From: Lagopus muta
Taxonomy: Eukaryota; Chordata; Aves; Galliformes; Phasianidae
Direction: 5' to 3'
DNA length: 64,000 nucleotides
Assembly (NCBI RefSeq): GCF_023343835.1
Contig: NC_064437.1
Coordinates: forward strand, 1,126,001-1,190,000
In this document: positions 42,701 to 55,900 of the stretch, in pieces
How positions within the stretch are numbered: the first letter of the stretch is position 1
Layout of the letters: each line of letters opens with the position of its first letter
The notes under the pieces: model-generated
Databases searched by the model: none
Seen by the model: the letters and a program-made list of their open reading frames with translations, nothing else
Told to the model about the DNA's origin: nothing
Program-made: the position numbers and the translations under genes

Positions 42701-45700
42701 GATTTAATTTCCTTTCCTGGGATTTCATTACCTTCCTTGGGCTGAGGTGGGGGCAGGAGGCAGCAGGGCCCACCAGGCCTACCACGGTAGGGAGCGTATG
42801 AACAGGAGGGCAATGGCTGCTTATAAGGGTGGATAGTGATAGGACAAGGGGGAATGGCTTTAACCTGAGGCAGGGGAGATTTGGGTTGGATATGAGGAGG
42901 AAGTTTTTCAGCCAAAGCTGGTGAGGCACTGTTCACAGGCTGCCCAAGGAGGCTGTGGATGCCCCATCCCTGCAGGCATCCAAGGCCAGGCTGGATGTGG
43001 CTCTGGGCAGCCTGGGCTGCTGGTTGGTGATCTGCACACAGCAGGGGGTTGGAACTGATGAGCGCTGTGCTCCGTTGCAACCCAGGCCATGCTGTGGTTC
43101 TATGGCAGCTTCCAGTGTCCCCTTCAGCACCCCCCCCCCCCCCTCACTCCTCCAGCACAGTGCTGCTCTATGGCCATCAGTGCCAATGCTGCGCCCTGTG
43201 CAGTGCGTTCCCTGCACTGTGGCCTTGGCAGAGCTCTGGGAGCAGTGGAGAGCGGACGTGAAAGGTCATCGCTGCCTGATTCCTCTTTGTAAGAGCTGCA
43301 ACTGTAACAGAATGGGCAAATGTGCCAGGAATTGGCAGTTCCCAGGCAGAGGGCCATGCTGAGGCTGGGAGGAGCGGGCTGTCAGGGCTGTAAATCCTTT
43401 GGGGTAATCTTTTTCTTTGTATTTTCTTCCCCCACTCTTCTCACAGTTGCATCACTTTCAAACTAGAGCTCTCTGGGGAGAGCTGTGTCAGAGAAATGCT
43501 GTCCCTCACAGCTGATGTACAGCAGGAGCTGCTCCTGCACCTCTGTTTGGTGCTGCCTGCGCTTGGCTTTATCAGATGTGGGCAGGCTGCCCTGCAGGGA
43601 GAACTGCTCAGCAGGAAGTGTGCTGTGCAGCAGGTAACAGCCCTGGCCTCTGAAGTCGATGCACCAGTCCTGCAGGGTGCCTGGGAAGGAGGAAGGGGTG
43701 TCACAGCACTTCTGTGCCAGCTCCAGCCCTCGGGTGTCACCATGGGGATTGTGTGTCTGACGCCGATGGCACTCATGGCATCTGGGCGGCTGCAGCTCTG
43801 TGACAATCAGCTCACGGCTCCTCCTGCTCCAAAGGGGCACCCACAGCTTCTGACTGCAGGGAAGTGCAGAAATCCTGGATGCAGGGTGCAGATGTGGGTT
43901 GGGAATCACACAGACAGGCCGTGTGTGCTTGGACAGGTTCATTCCTACGGCCCAGCAGTGAGAGATGTGCTGGGGGAGGCAGAGCCAGCAGTGCTCATCT
44001 GCCCCAGCAGCTCCACTGGAACCACGTGCAGAGCTGGCGCCCTTCTGCAAACACCGCTCTCCCTCTTGACCAGGAGTGGAATGGATTTTCCTATTGTGAG
44101 CCTTACCTGTACTGCATTGGACAGAAAAAGCAGTTACAGCTCCAGAAGTGGAGTAAAAGGTGATGAAATATCACAAAATATTTGCTTTTCACAAGGGCAA
44201 GGGGCTTCTTGGATAGCATGGTAGCTTAATGGATACTGAGAAGCAGTAGTGAATTAGGAACTCAAAGTAAATCAGTGGGGAACTAAGAACCCAATTTTGG
44301 GACAGCAGTACTGAGATTTCCTTTGTTTTAGAGATCCATTCGATTATTTAAATAGACAGCAATTCTGTGTGCAAAATCTGCCGTCAGTCTTAAGAAAAAT
44401 GGCTTTTATGTAGGCTTGTGAAAACAGTAGCTAGCATTAAACGAGAGGAAAGGAAGGATTTCTGTGGTGGGCAGTCATTAACACTGGATTGGTAGCAGTA
44501 AGGTTAGCGAAGAGGGAGGCAGAAAACTTTTGTGCTGTAATAAACATGTATTTATAAGTAAATATAACGTTATTCAGGTTCTTACTGCTCTCGCTGGAAA
44601 ACCTCAGTCTGTTGGATGATAAATTAGCTTGTTTATTCCTATCCTGCTGTTGGTTAGTGTAATGAAGCAGAAGCCCATTGTGTGTGCTCATTGGGTAGTG
44701 ATGGCTCTGCACAGAAGGGGGTAATTGAGTAGAAAAGCAGAATGCTCCCGGTGCATGGGAGAAGTTAACACTGCATGAGGTCAGTGGGATTCAAGCTTTA
44801 ATCAATGTAGACACAATGCAATTGAGATTTTGTAAAGGGTTTGTTTATGGTGCGAGAGCAAGGGTCAGTAGTTAATTGGAAATGCTGTAGGTGTTCTAGA
44901 TGAGAAGGTGCAAAATATATATCCCAGAGGTAAGGACATGCGTGGGAGAAGAGGATGCTGCTGTGGTGCGTGGGCTGAGCGCCCTGTTTGCAGGGCTAGG
45001 GAGGAAGGAAAGATTTGTTTGAGAATTCATTGCATTCATCTTTAACAGGCTGGCCGAGGAAGCACAGTTCTGTAATGTGAAGCTTTGGTAAGTATTTGTA
45101 TACAAAAAAACCTGAGAATTGTGGGTAGGATTTTGCCATTAATTGTGCTCACGTTGGCTGGGGAATGGGCACTCGCCTTTTTAAGCAGCCGAGCTGGGAT
45201 GGCTGTCTGTGAACTAAAACGTCTGAAAAACAGATGGAAAAGAGCTGTTTGTTTCACTGAATCTGCCCCTGGCTGAGCAGCTCGAGGCACCTGCAGCCCA
45301 CCTGCCCCTGTCCTGCTGGGGAAATGGCTGTCACTGCTCCCCTGGGTGCGTGGCAGGGGATGCTCCGTTCCTGCAGAGCTTGGCCAGGCGGTGTGGGGGT
45401 GGAGGCAAAGGCAGGGCTGGATGCAGGGCTGGTGAGCTGAGAGGTCCCAGCTGTGCGGTGGGTGCTCCCTCCTGCTCTGTGTAGTCTATGGGAAGTGGAA
45501 GAATTTTGATTCCACTTGAGATGGAGGAGAAAAATCCTCACTGTTTGGCAGTGGGATGGCTGCCAGCGCTGATGAAACGCTGTGCTGAATCAGCTTGCAG
45601 GATCTCTGGCTTCTCTGACCACTGCTGTCAGTAGATGTGAAGTCTGCTGAGATGCCTCCTTCAGCTCCTCTACTTTGGAGCATTTGTGTAACCTTGCCAT

Positions 45701-48700
45701 CTTCTGAGTCTCAGATGAATCACAGCTCATGATTCAACACGAGGCTGAGCAGATTGGGATCATTCAAAGCTGAAAGCGATTCAGCTTCTGATTTCCTGTG
45801 TCCTTTTTAGGGGCCACTTTGTCCTGCGGACAGAGTTACACCAGCTTGAGCATACAAACTTCCTCATAGGCAATGGCTTGGAGGGTTTCTTGGCACCCAT
45901 GGAGTGGCCCCAGCCCTTGGAGCCGGGATGTCCTTGGGGCTCCCGTGGGTCCCAGCAGCCCCACAGGGCGGAGGCTGCCTCCAGCCCTGCAGCTGGGGAA
46001 GGGCCTGACTTCTCATCCCAGCCAGCACAGCAGGAGCACGGCTGGGGCTTATCTGCTGTTGAGCAAAAAGTGCCATGGCACTATTTCTGGGCAGGCATAT
46101 ATCACATAATACGTCAGTCAGAGCCACCCCACCTCGCAGCCCACGGATGGAGCAGGCGGAAGGCAGCCTGCTTGGCACCGCTGCCGGCTGCAATCCCTTG
46201 ATGCTCGCTTTGTTTTGCATAGCACTTTGTAATGCTGTTAGTTGACTTGGCTGCAGTTTCCCAAAGTGTTTTTTTTTTTCCACTGGGTTCAACACTTGCT
46301 TGAATGTAATGGGAATGGAGCCAGACAAGTAACCCAAGCCAAGTGCCGACGTTTGTTTGGTGCGTGGCTCCCGACAAGAAGAATGTATAGGAATTGTCTC
46401 TTGCTCCTCAAAGCTGTAACTTTGGCAGGGAGATACTTATGTTAGCATGCCAGGGCTTTAAAATCGTAATCAGCCCGTGATGAAAACGTGTATTTATGGC
46501 TGTAATGAGCTGCATCAAAGTGGGAAACGTGAGCCTTTCCTGCAGAAGTAACTGTATCTCTTAATTCAGAAATGCCTACTTCTAAATCACATAGATCTTA
46601 CGAGGTTGAGAAGCTCTGAGAGGGCTTGGCCTGACTATCTGGCTTATTTCTCAGAGCATTCTTCGTTCTTGCTCACAGCTGCAGTTTTAGGCACTGCTAT
46701 TGGGTTCTGCATTGAGTCATGGTAGGAGAACATTGCACCGTATGACTTTTGTGTTTAATGCACTGTTGGTCCACCTTGAGTACATTCAGTACATTCTGTA
46801 ACCCTGGACTTGCAGTGAAGCTATTTATTTTTTTATTTATTTATTGAATGCTCAATATATTTTCTTTTACTGCTTCATTCTGGCATCTGAGGGGTGCTGG
46901 TGCATTGGCTTGTTCCATTTGTCTAATGGAAGGGCTTGAGTTGGTCCATTGGGTGCCATTACCTGATGGGGGGTGTTTTTGTTGGGCTAGAGTCTGCACG
47001 GAAGTCCTGGGCTGTGTGTCAGAGGGATGATGGTCACAGCATGGAAGTAGTTCTGTAGGAGCCCATGGGCTGGCTGGCTGATTGCAGACCATTCCTGGCC
47101 TCCTTGGCCCCCTTCTTCCCTGCAGGTGTTGACATCCAGTTGTCTGTTGCACTGTGTGCTCCTCCTGCTTTAATTCACGGTGTAGGAATGTTTCAGTGCT
47201 CCTCGCTCTTCATTGGAGCACTCTCACATTATTGAATTTGCACCTGACTTTCTAACTTCTCTCTGTTTTCCTTTAAAAAGGGATAGAACAGGTTTGGTCA
47301 GACTCAGAAGTTCAAAGAAATAAATACAATTCTTTAACAGCTTAAGAAGAGCTTACCTGTTCTTTCTGCTTTCCAAAGCCTGTGAACCTGGAAGAAGTCA
47401 GTGAGAGCATGTGATGATGCTTCATGAATAATACTTTGGAAAATAAGACAGCCCTGTTTCAGTGGCAGCAGAATGCATTGCTTTGTGTTGCCTCTTGTGA
47501 CCAAGGGCTGTGAGGGGCAGGAGAACTGTCACTGAGCTCTGACTGCTGGCACCCCCAAGTTGCATCGGCTGCAGTCAGAGTTCACCAGTTCTGCAGTGCA
47601 TGCAGGTAGCACTGAAATGCTGATTTACCAAAGGGCGACAGAAGCAAGGCTGAACTGCCTTCACATAAAGGCTTTGAGGGGCAGAACTGTGTTAGAAAAC
47701 GCATTTCAGTCTTCAAAAGCCTTTTCTTAGGGAGATGTGAAGGTGTTTGTGCTGGCATTTGGTAGTGGAGGCCTGGTTGATGGCTGAATGCATTTCTCTT
47801 CTTCTTTTATCCCTGTTTGCACTCTGCATTTCCAACCATTTCCTCCTGGATGTAAAGCCAGAGCAGGCTGATTGCCCACAGCTTAGCTATCTGATGTGAG
47901 ATGTTGGACATCTCCCTGATACAAGGTGGATGGGTGCCTGCACCCCTGCTGGTGGGGCAGGGCAGCTCTTGGAGCAGCCTCAGAGGATTCCCAGTGCTTG
48001 GGCTAAATTCTGTTTTGATAACGCTGCAGAGTCAGTAATACACCTGCAGGCATAATAAGGCTAACTAACTGTGGGATCAAGGAGCTGTGAAGGAGGATCA
48101 CTCCATGCATTTGTTTTGAGTTGCCTTCAAATAGCTGAAAAGGGAGCTGCGTGTTTTGGTGGGGAAACCACTGCACGAGATGCTGATTCTAAAAGCACGA
48201 TTCTTTCACTTGCAGCTCCCAGCCCCACTACAGCTGTTCCTTACATGTCAGTGAAGTGCATTGATGTAAGAAAAAACCACCACAAGACCAAGTGGCTGAT
48301 GCCCTGGGGATCCAACCCCTGCGAGAAGCTCAAGGACTTTGATGAGGCGGTCAGCAGGCAGATCGAGGCCAATGACATCGTGTTTGCTGTGCACATCCCT
48401 CTCCCCAACAAGGAGATGAGCCCCTGGTTCCAGTTCATGCTCTTCATCATGCAGCTAGACATCGCCTTCAAGATGGACAATGACCTGAGTAAGTTGCACC
48501 CTGCCCTTTATTACTTACTGTGCATAGGCTTTGCAGCATCAGTTTCATGTTGCCTTTATGCAGTGCCATATGCTAATTGCTGAGTGCCCAAACTCAGGGA
48601 GACGATGCAGAAAGGTGGAGGTTAGCAATGAGATGGTACAGTGTGGGCCCTTCCATAACCCAGGTGCTCAGGGCCCCATCCATGGCTTGGGCACCTCCAG

Positions 48701-48914
48701 GGATGGGGCACCCACAGCTCTGGGCAGCAGTACTGGGGCCTGGGCCTCACCACCTTCTGAGGGAAGAACTTTCCAGTAATATCTAACACAAGCCCCTTTT
48801 TTTAGTTTAAAACCATTCCCCCTTACCTTATTGCTCTCAGACTGTGTAAAGTTAAGACCTACCCTGGTTTAAATTCAGCAATTTGCTTTCATAGTGTGCA
48901 CTCTTGTGTGTGTG

Positions 48915-48952
<38 letters not shown>

Positions 48953-51900
48953 GAAAACATATACATATATATATATATATATATATTATTTTTTTTTTTT
49001 TCTTTTTTTCTTTTTTTTCAGTTTTCCCAGGTAGTTCAAGTTGTGGAGTGCCCAGCTTGCAGTAGATCAAGTCCCTGTGAGGGCAATTTTTGCCTCCAGT
49101 CATATAGTGATAGGATCACTGAGGTTGGAAAAGACCTCTGAGGTCATCCACTCCAACCATCCACCTCCCACCAGTATTTCCCACTGAGCCATGGCCCTTT
49201 GTACAACTTCTGAGTGTTTCATGAACGCAAGACAGGTTCTGTCAGGTGCTGAGATGCATTTGTGCTTGGGTTGGATTTGAGAAATGTGGATGCAAAGTAG
49301 TTCACCTTGAAGCTGCAGTGGTCAAAATGAAATGGCCAAACCACACCAGTATGGGAACCGTGGAAGAAGCTTACTGGGATTTACCCTGTGCCTGGGAGAA
49401 GGTGAAGTGTAACACACACACACACACACACACAGTCTGCTCTGCCCCTTACCAAAAGACAGCTGTAGGTGTGTCTGTGTGTTCTGAAGTTGTGGAAAAT
49501 CCCTCTCTTAACAATTACCCGACAGCAATCCAACAATTTGCCTCTCAAACTGGGCTGAACTGGGGCGTGGGCAGCTGTTTTGCTGGAGCAGCCATGTAGC
49601 TTATGGTCACCAAGAGAAGTTAAAAACTGGGCTTTCTAAAGCTTGCAGATGCTCTTAACCCTATAATCATCTCTAACATATAGAGAAGCTTTGTGCCTTC
49701 CTCACTTCCCAGGCTTCACCGGGCCGCTGCACAGAGCCATCACTGTTCTCAGGCTGGAAGCACTGAGCTGGAATAAGCACCTGGCCAGCACCTGGGGCAG
49801 GCTCTTAAAATGCTAAACGAGCTTTTTGACAGTCATTTCTCTTGCAATTGCAGAGCCTTTCCTTCCTCTTCTTACTTAAGCAGCTCGGTGACCGACTCCT
49901 TCAAGGCTGGAACTGAAAGATTGAAAGCAGAGCAGGTGGTCTGGTCTTGTTTTGGGGGTGGGCTGTCCCAGTCCCCAGCGCTGGGGGCTCAGCTGGGGCT
50001 GCTGGTGCTCCCAGGTTGTGAGAAGTGTTTGGAGAGAGGCGTGCCAATACTGTGCATTGTGTGAGCTTACTGGCACATCCTGAAGGTTTCCTTTCATTGG
50101 CTGAAGAAAGCTTAGAAATGCTGCTTTCCTCCCCTTTTTGTCAAGCTGAAGTTAGATGCAAATGAAGTGTGAAGTCTACAAAACAAGCGAATAACGCTTC
50201 TTGCTTGCTAAATCGTGTTGTAACAGATTTAAAAAAAGAAAAAAGCAAGGAACTTCTTAACCTAAAATAATCACGTGTGTCTGAATCTTGCCGCTAACTT
50301 AGCTTCGAGAGCTTCATTTAATGTACATAGGAACTGGCTCTGCAGAGCAGGAGGGATCACTTCACCTCCTCTTTCCCAGTGACACAGAATGGTGCTGCTG
50401 TGCACATGGGAGATTTATTTTCGACTCATTCTCTGACCTGCACTGCCACAGGTTTGGGCTGTTTGCACTTAATGGGGTGCACCAGCCCTGCTGAGAGCTG
50501 GGTGTCAGCTACAGGCACCTGTAATTGTCAGAGGGCAGAACAGTATGGTATGTATCAAGTTTTCTGTCTCCAGAAGAATGTTTATCTCTCTTTTTATATC
50601 CAGTGAATTTAAAATATTAATAAGTGAGAGACTTCTGGCTGCTTTGCTTTAGAAAGAAATTGTGCACAGCTGCATGTTCCTGTTCAAATCTGTGTGTTTT
50701 GGGTCTGTGGTAGGTTTTGTAGTTTTTGAGTTAGTGAAGTGTGGAAGCATAATGCAAATGATAGTGAAGTTTCTTCTGTTTGCTTCATGAGCTTCTTCCC
50801 AGATAGCTGGATTAGCACACAGCTGGCACACAGCTGTCTCCCAAACAAATTCTGTCTTTCTAGACTATTGTAATGGGAGGGAAGATGCCCTGAGTGAGTA
50901 CTGTGCTAGAGTGAATCCTGGGGGAGTTTTGGGTACTGCACAGTCAGCAGTAAAATGCTCCAAAACTCTGGCAGTGCTGAGAGCACAAGAGGCACAAAGC
51001 AGCCCTGTGCCTGCGTACAGAACCAGGCACACCTCAAAGATGCCCAGTCCATCCCCCCACATCCCCACAGCTCTGCAGCACCCCCAGGGGCAGTGATTCC
51101 CCTCACAGCTGGGTAGCTGTGCAGTGCTGAGCATTCATTGGTGAAGAGCTGTTTCCTAACAGTCCTGTGATGGGGGTGTCAGATCTTTGGGCTGGGAGCC
51201 CCAGCAGGATGGCATCTTCTCATGGTTGGCCATCCGTGGAACACACAGATAGTAAGACCAATCAAACACATCACAAAATGAACACAGGCAAGCTTGGAAG
51301 TGTTTTCAGATAAACCCGTGATGCTGGTGAGGGTGTCACTCTGCTTCCAACCCCAGAGCTGGTTTGCCAGGCTGTGGATGACCCAGGCACTATCTCCATG
51401 CTCTGTGCTGGCCAGGATTGCTGAGGCTTTGCCGTGCACAGCTCTGGCTTCTGGTGCTGGATAAGCAGATCTCTGTCTGCATATTCATACCTTTTGTTTT
51501 GGGAATTTCTGGAGGATCTTGTTTGGCATGCATGGAGGAACCAAGCAATGACTTTCCTTGAATGCCTTAGCATCTGAAAGGCGGAGTGTAGGTGCCTGCC
51601 AGCTTGTCCTCCTCCTTCCTTCCGCGGTTCTCCCCCTCCTGCTGTGCCTCAGCCTTGAATAATTAAAACACTGCGCTCTGTCCCTGCTTTTCTGAGTCTG
51701 TTCTCAGCCTGAATTCACTTTTTTTTTTTCTTTTTTTTCTTTTTTTTTTTAAAGCAAAATAACCAATTGTTTGCTTATCTGTCGGCAAGGTGGCAATACT
51801 CACCCTGTACCACCGGCCAGAGATCTCTTGGGATGTGGCTGCTCTCATGCTTTCTGGTCCCAGAACTGTCCCATATAGGTTTGTGTGATGGGGTTGAAGA

Positions 51901-52874
51901 TGCCAGAGGTGCCTGGAGGTGGACGCCTCCATGGAACAGTGCAGTACAGCAATAGGAACTCTTCCTCATTCAGTTTCAGCCGAACAGCAAGTCATGGTCC
52001 TTGGTTGTTCCCCTACAGAGATGTATGTATTGATCCCCAGAGAGGGTATTCACACCAAACTCTAATCTAAGGGGAGATGTTACCCTGATGTAGAGAAAGA
52101 TGGAAATTCAGGCATGGATGATAATCTATCATTTCACAAACATACGCTGGTATATATTTTCTGCTGTCTGGTTTTCATCCTCAGTGGCAGCAGCAACACT
52201 TGGATTACAGAGATGAAATAACGAAAGCTGTTTTTGTTGGATTTAGTCCCAAGCATTCCAGTTGGTTTTATGGCTTCTGAAATGGAGTTTGCAGTTCTTT
52301 CTAATTGGGCCAAGTTCAACCTTATGTTCCCATTTATCTGTTTGCACTGGTCTTCTAAATAGCGGATCTGAGATGGCAACTGCTTGTTTCATGGAAACCT
52401 AATCAGTGCCTGTGGGAAGGAGCTCGATATCAGTCAAGATGGTATAGATCACATGTGTGCAAAAAAAATGCTCAGAAGAATCGAGTTGCATCCACATTAA
52501 GACCTAACAGAACCACCTCCAAAAGCTACACAAATAGCAAGCTGAAACCGCTGATCCCATCCACGGCCCTTCCCATCCTTTTGGATGGGCATGCCACCAC
52601 CTAGTCCCCACACAAATGGCTGAAGAAGTTGACAAAGATATGGGATGTGCATATCCCATACACACAGTTCTTTGTGGACGTGCAAGGTTCCCCTGCAGCA
52701 TTATGAAGGCCAGATTCTTTTGGAGTAGCAGAGCGTTCTGTGCTGCACTTCAAAGCTCACCAAGCACTCGTGTTTCGTTGCAGCCCATTCCTGTGCACAG
52801 CCCTTACTCAGGAAGCTCTGGTTGGTGCCCACAGCTTTGCACACCTCCTCATCTCCCTGCACAGGGCAGTGGGA

Positions 52875-52920
<46 letters not shown>

Positions 52921-55900
52921 CTCACCCACAGGCTGCTGGCCTGGAGCCACAGGCACGCTGCTGCATGTTTCCAGGGACCTGCGAGTGTGAGCAATTAGCA
53001 GCAGTGAAAGCATGAGCAGCTTGCAGCAGGAGCAGCATTTGGGCCCTGGCACAGCAAGCAGCAGGGCACGTGAAGCTCCAGCAGCTCTCTGAGGGGCTGC
53101 TGATGGATGGAAGCAGCTAGGTTGTAGCACGCACATGCTGCAGAACGCGTGCCTCTTTCAGAGCCTTCCCTTGGAGCCGTGCCTGGTAAAGAGGAGGATT
53201 TTACATCTGGTGGAGCTGGTACAGGCTTGCCTTGGGTTTTTAAGCTGTTTGTGTTGCTGCTTGGCAGACTTCAGCTGTAACTCTTTCAGTTTCATGAGCT
53301 GACTCGCTTAGAGTCCCTCAGTAAGTGTTCTAGCCTCATTTCTTCCTTACAGCAAGATCCTAGCAAGAGCATTTTTAAAGGCAGGTATGCCCCATATTCC
53401 CAATATTCTTCCTAGGAAGAGGTCCAGGAGAGACATGAAGCCCAGGAACCCTCCCCTCCTAATTCATTATTTGCCCCTCTAGTTTTCCCTCCAGGTAAGG
53501 GAGAGTATGAACATGCTGTGTGGTTCTGTAGCTGGATGCATCAGCTCTGTGTGTTTGATGTGCAAGCTGGTGCCTCTGTGCAGGAAGAAAGCAGTCAGTG
53601 CTGGGTTGGGGGGACCTCAAAATCCTGATGTAGAAAGGCTTCACTTACATGGTATGTGTAGGAGTCATTTCTGAGGTTGCAGCCTTTCCTTTTTCCAGCA
53701 AGAACAACATAGCTATGTTGCAATTTTTCTCTTTTTTCCTTATTCTTTTTTTTAAGGTACTTGGGGTAATGCTTTCACATCACTCCAAGAACCCTGATTT
53801 ACCTTCTGAGAGCAGTTATGGGCAGTTTTAAGTGATTTGTGCTTGTAGTGCATTGTGACTCTCCAGCAGTGTCTCCATGACCCCTTCCCCACCCGAGGAT
53901 CAGTGCAACCCTTTTATTCTTCCATTTAAGATCTCTGGCAGAAAACTGCTGTGTTAAGGAGCGTATTCCAGGCCTTTTTATTTTAGGTGTTGGGCCTTAA
54001 TATTTATGGTAGGTGATCTGCATCCAGCAGAAACCCAGCATTACGCTGATGGATGACTAGTGCTATCAGATGAACAAGGGGTACCACTAGTTGCATAGTT
54101 TCTCCTTTACACGGTTCATCTAACCGTGTACAGCACATGCAGTTGTGTGGTTCATCTTATTTTGTGGCTTTCTGTAAGCAAATGCTGCTTCAGTGTCAAC
54201 TGGAAGCAAATGCTGTGATGCAGTCTGCCACGTCCTGATGTGGAAGGGGCTGTTGTGTACCCTGTGCTGCCTGCAGCAGCAGTGTGTGCCAGCCTGTCCT
54301 TCTGTCCCCCTGCCAGCCCGCAGTGAGGGCTGCTGATGGCTGGCTGCCTGCCTGCCTCTCTGCAACTGTCTGGATTCCAGATTATTGCTCCTAATGCTGC
54401 ATGAATAAGTAATGCTCTTCACCCACACCCATAGCACAGCTATGTCATGGTATGTCAGCAAGATGCCAGAGCTTCAGGTTCTTTCTTCTCTACCATAGAG
54501 GAGATAAATGTTTTGGTAAAGATCATTTGAACTGTGACATTTGGAGTGCAAAAATTTCCATCCTTTGTAACTGTGTGCCTCTCATAGGTCCTTTCAGCAT
54601 GCTGGGGCTGTCCTACCTTTGTGGTGGTCTGTAACACTCCTAAGAATCTCCATGTTTCCTCTCTCTTACAGAAGAAAATGCAGAAATTACCCTGGATGTG
54701 TCCTTAGCGTATCGTGATGACATGTTTAATGAGTGGGAAGAAATAGCACATGCAATAGAGATCAGGAAGCTGAAATGCACCTTTGGCTCCCCAAAAGTAA
54801 GGTGTTCTGGTGATGCTGGAGGTGGGGAGGTGTGGGAGAGCAGTGGGAATTGTTCTCTTGCTTTTCTTTCTGGTGTTTCTTAGAATTGTTCACCTGTAGC
54901 TTTCAAGCTTGTTGCCATTCTTGGCTCCAAAGCTTTAAAAATCGAATGAGCTCCACATGCAGTCTGGTTCTGTTTGGTGATGTAAGAGATGAGGTCAGAC
55001 AGTAGGTAAGAGAGGTGTGAGGTCAGTGCATAAATCCAGCTGCAGGCAGAGTCAGAGGCTTTAGGATCTGTGTACCCCACACTGCTCTAAAGCAGTTAGA
55101 CCTTTCTGTCTCCTGCTTCTGTGATGCACAAAAGCTTGTTATTCAGGAGTGGCAAAGAAGCATACTGCAGCACTCACAGAATGTGGCAGGGTGGGAGTTT
55201 CTTAAAATAACTTAATGCCTCAAGCTACAAAGCTTATGCATAAAAGCTACAAAGCTTATAAGTAATGAGCACAACGAGCAGTGAGAACAGAGCATCTTGT
55301 TTGAATATGTATTTCTTCTCATGCTGCAGACTGTAATTCCTGTGCTGAAATCAATCTGGTGTCTTCGGCATGCTTTTCAGCCCTATGCCTTGTTCTCCTG
55401 TCTCATAGTCTCTTTCAGAAGTTCACCTCTACCTCCAGTAACCCCTTTGCTCTTCCATAGAGCCATACGTGCACAGTAAATATGTATAAGGTGTGGAGGG
55501 GAGTGCTGCTGGTAAAACAGGACTGCAGACACTCCAAATTCAATCATGTGGGAGAGGTTGCAGATTTGGCTCAAGCTATATTTGCTGGTGGAGGTATTTG
55601 GGTCCCAAAGTAATCTTCCATCTTGAAAGGCTGCACTTACTTGAATTCGGGCTTAGGAGCCTGACATGTGAACCTGTTTGAGTTTGAATGCTATCGACTC
55701 AATGACCCAAAGCAACAGAAAATCAAAGGAAAAAGATCCCTGCGTCCTCAAACGGCTGTGACCCGAGGCTCTCCCCAGGCCTTAGGATAGGATGGGAATG
55801 AGCAGGTGATCTCAGCACCAGTGATGCTCGGTTTGCTGCTGGGGCTCGCGTGGCCGTGTGCTGTGCGGGGCGCAGCTGACTGTGCTGCCACCTCCCTTTC

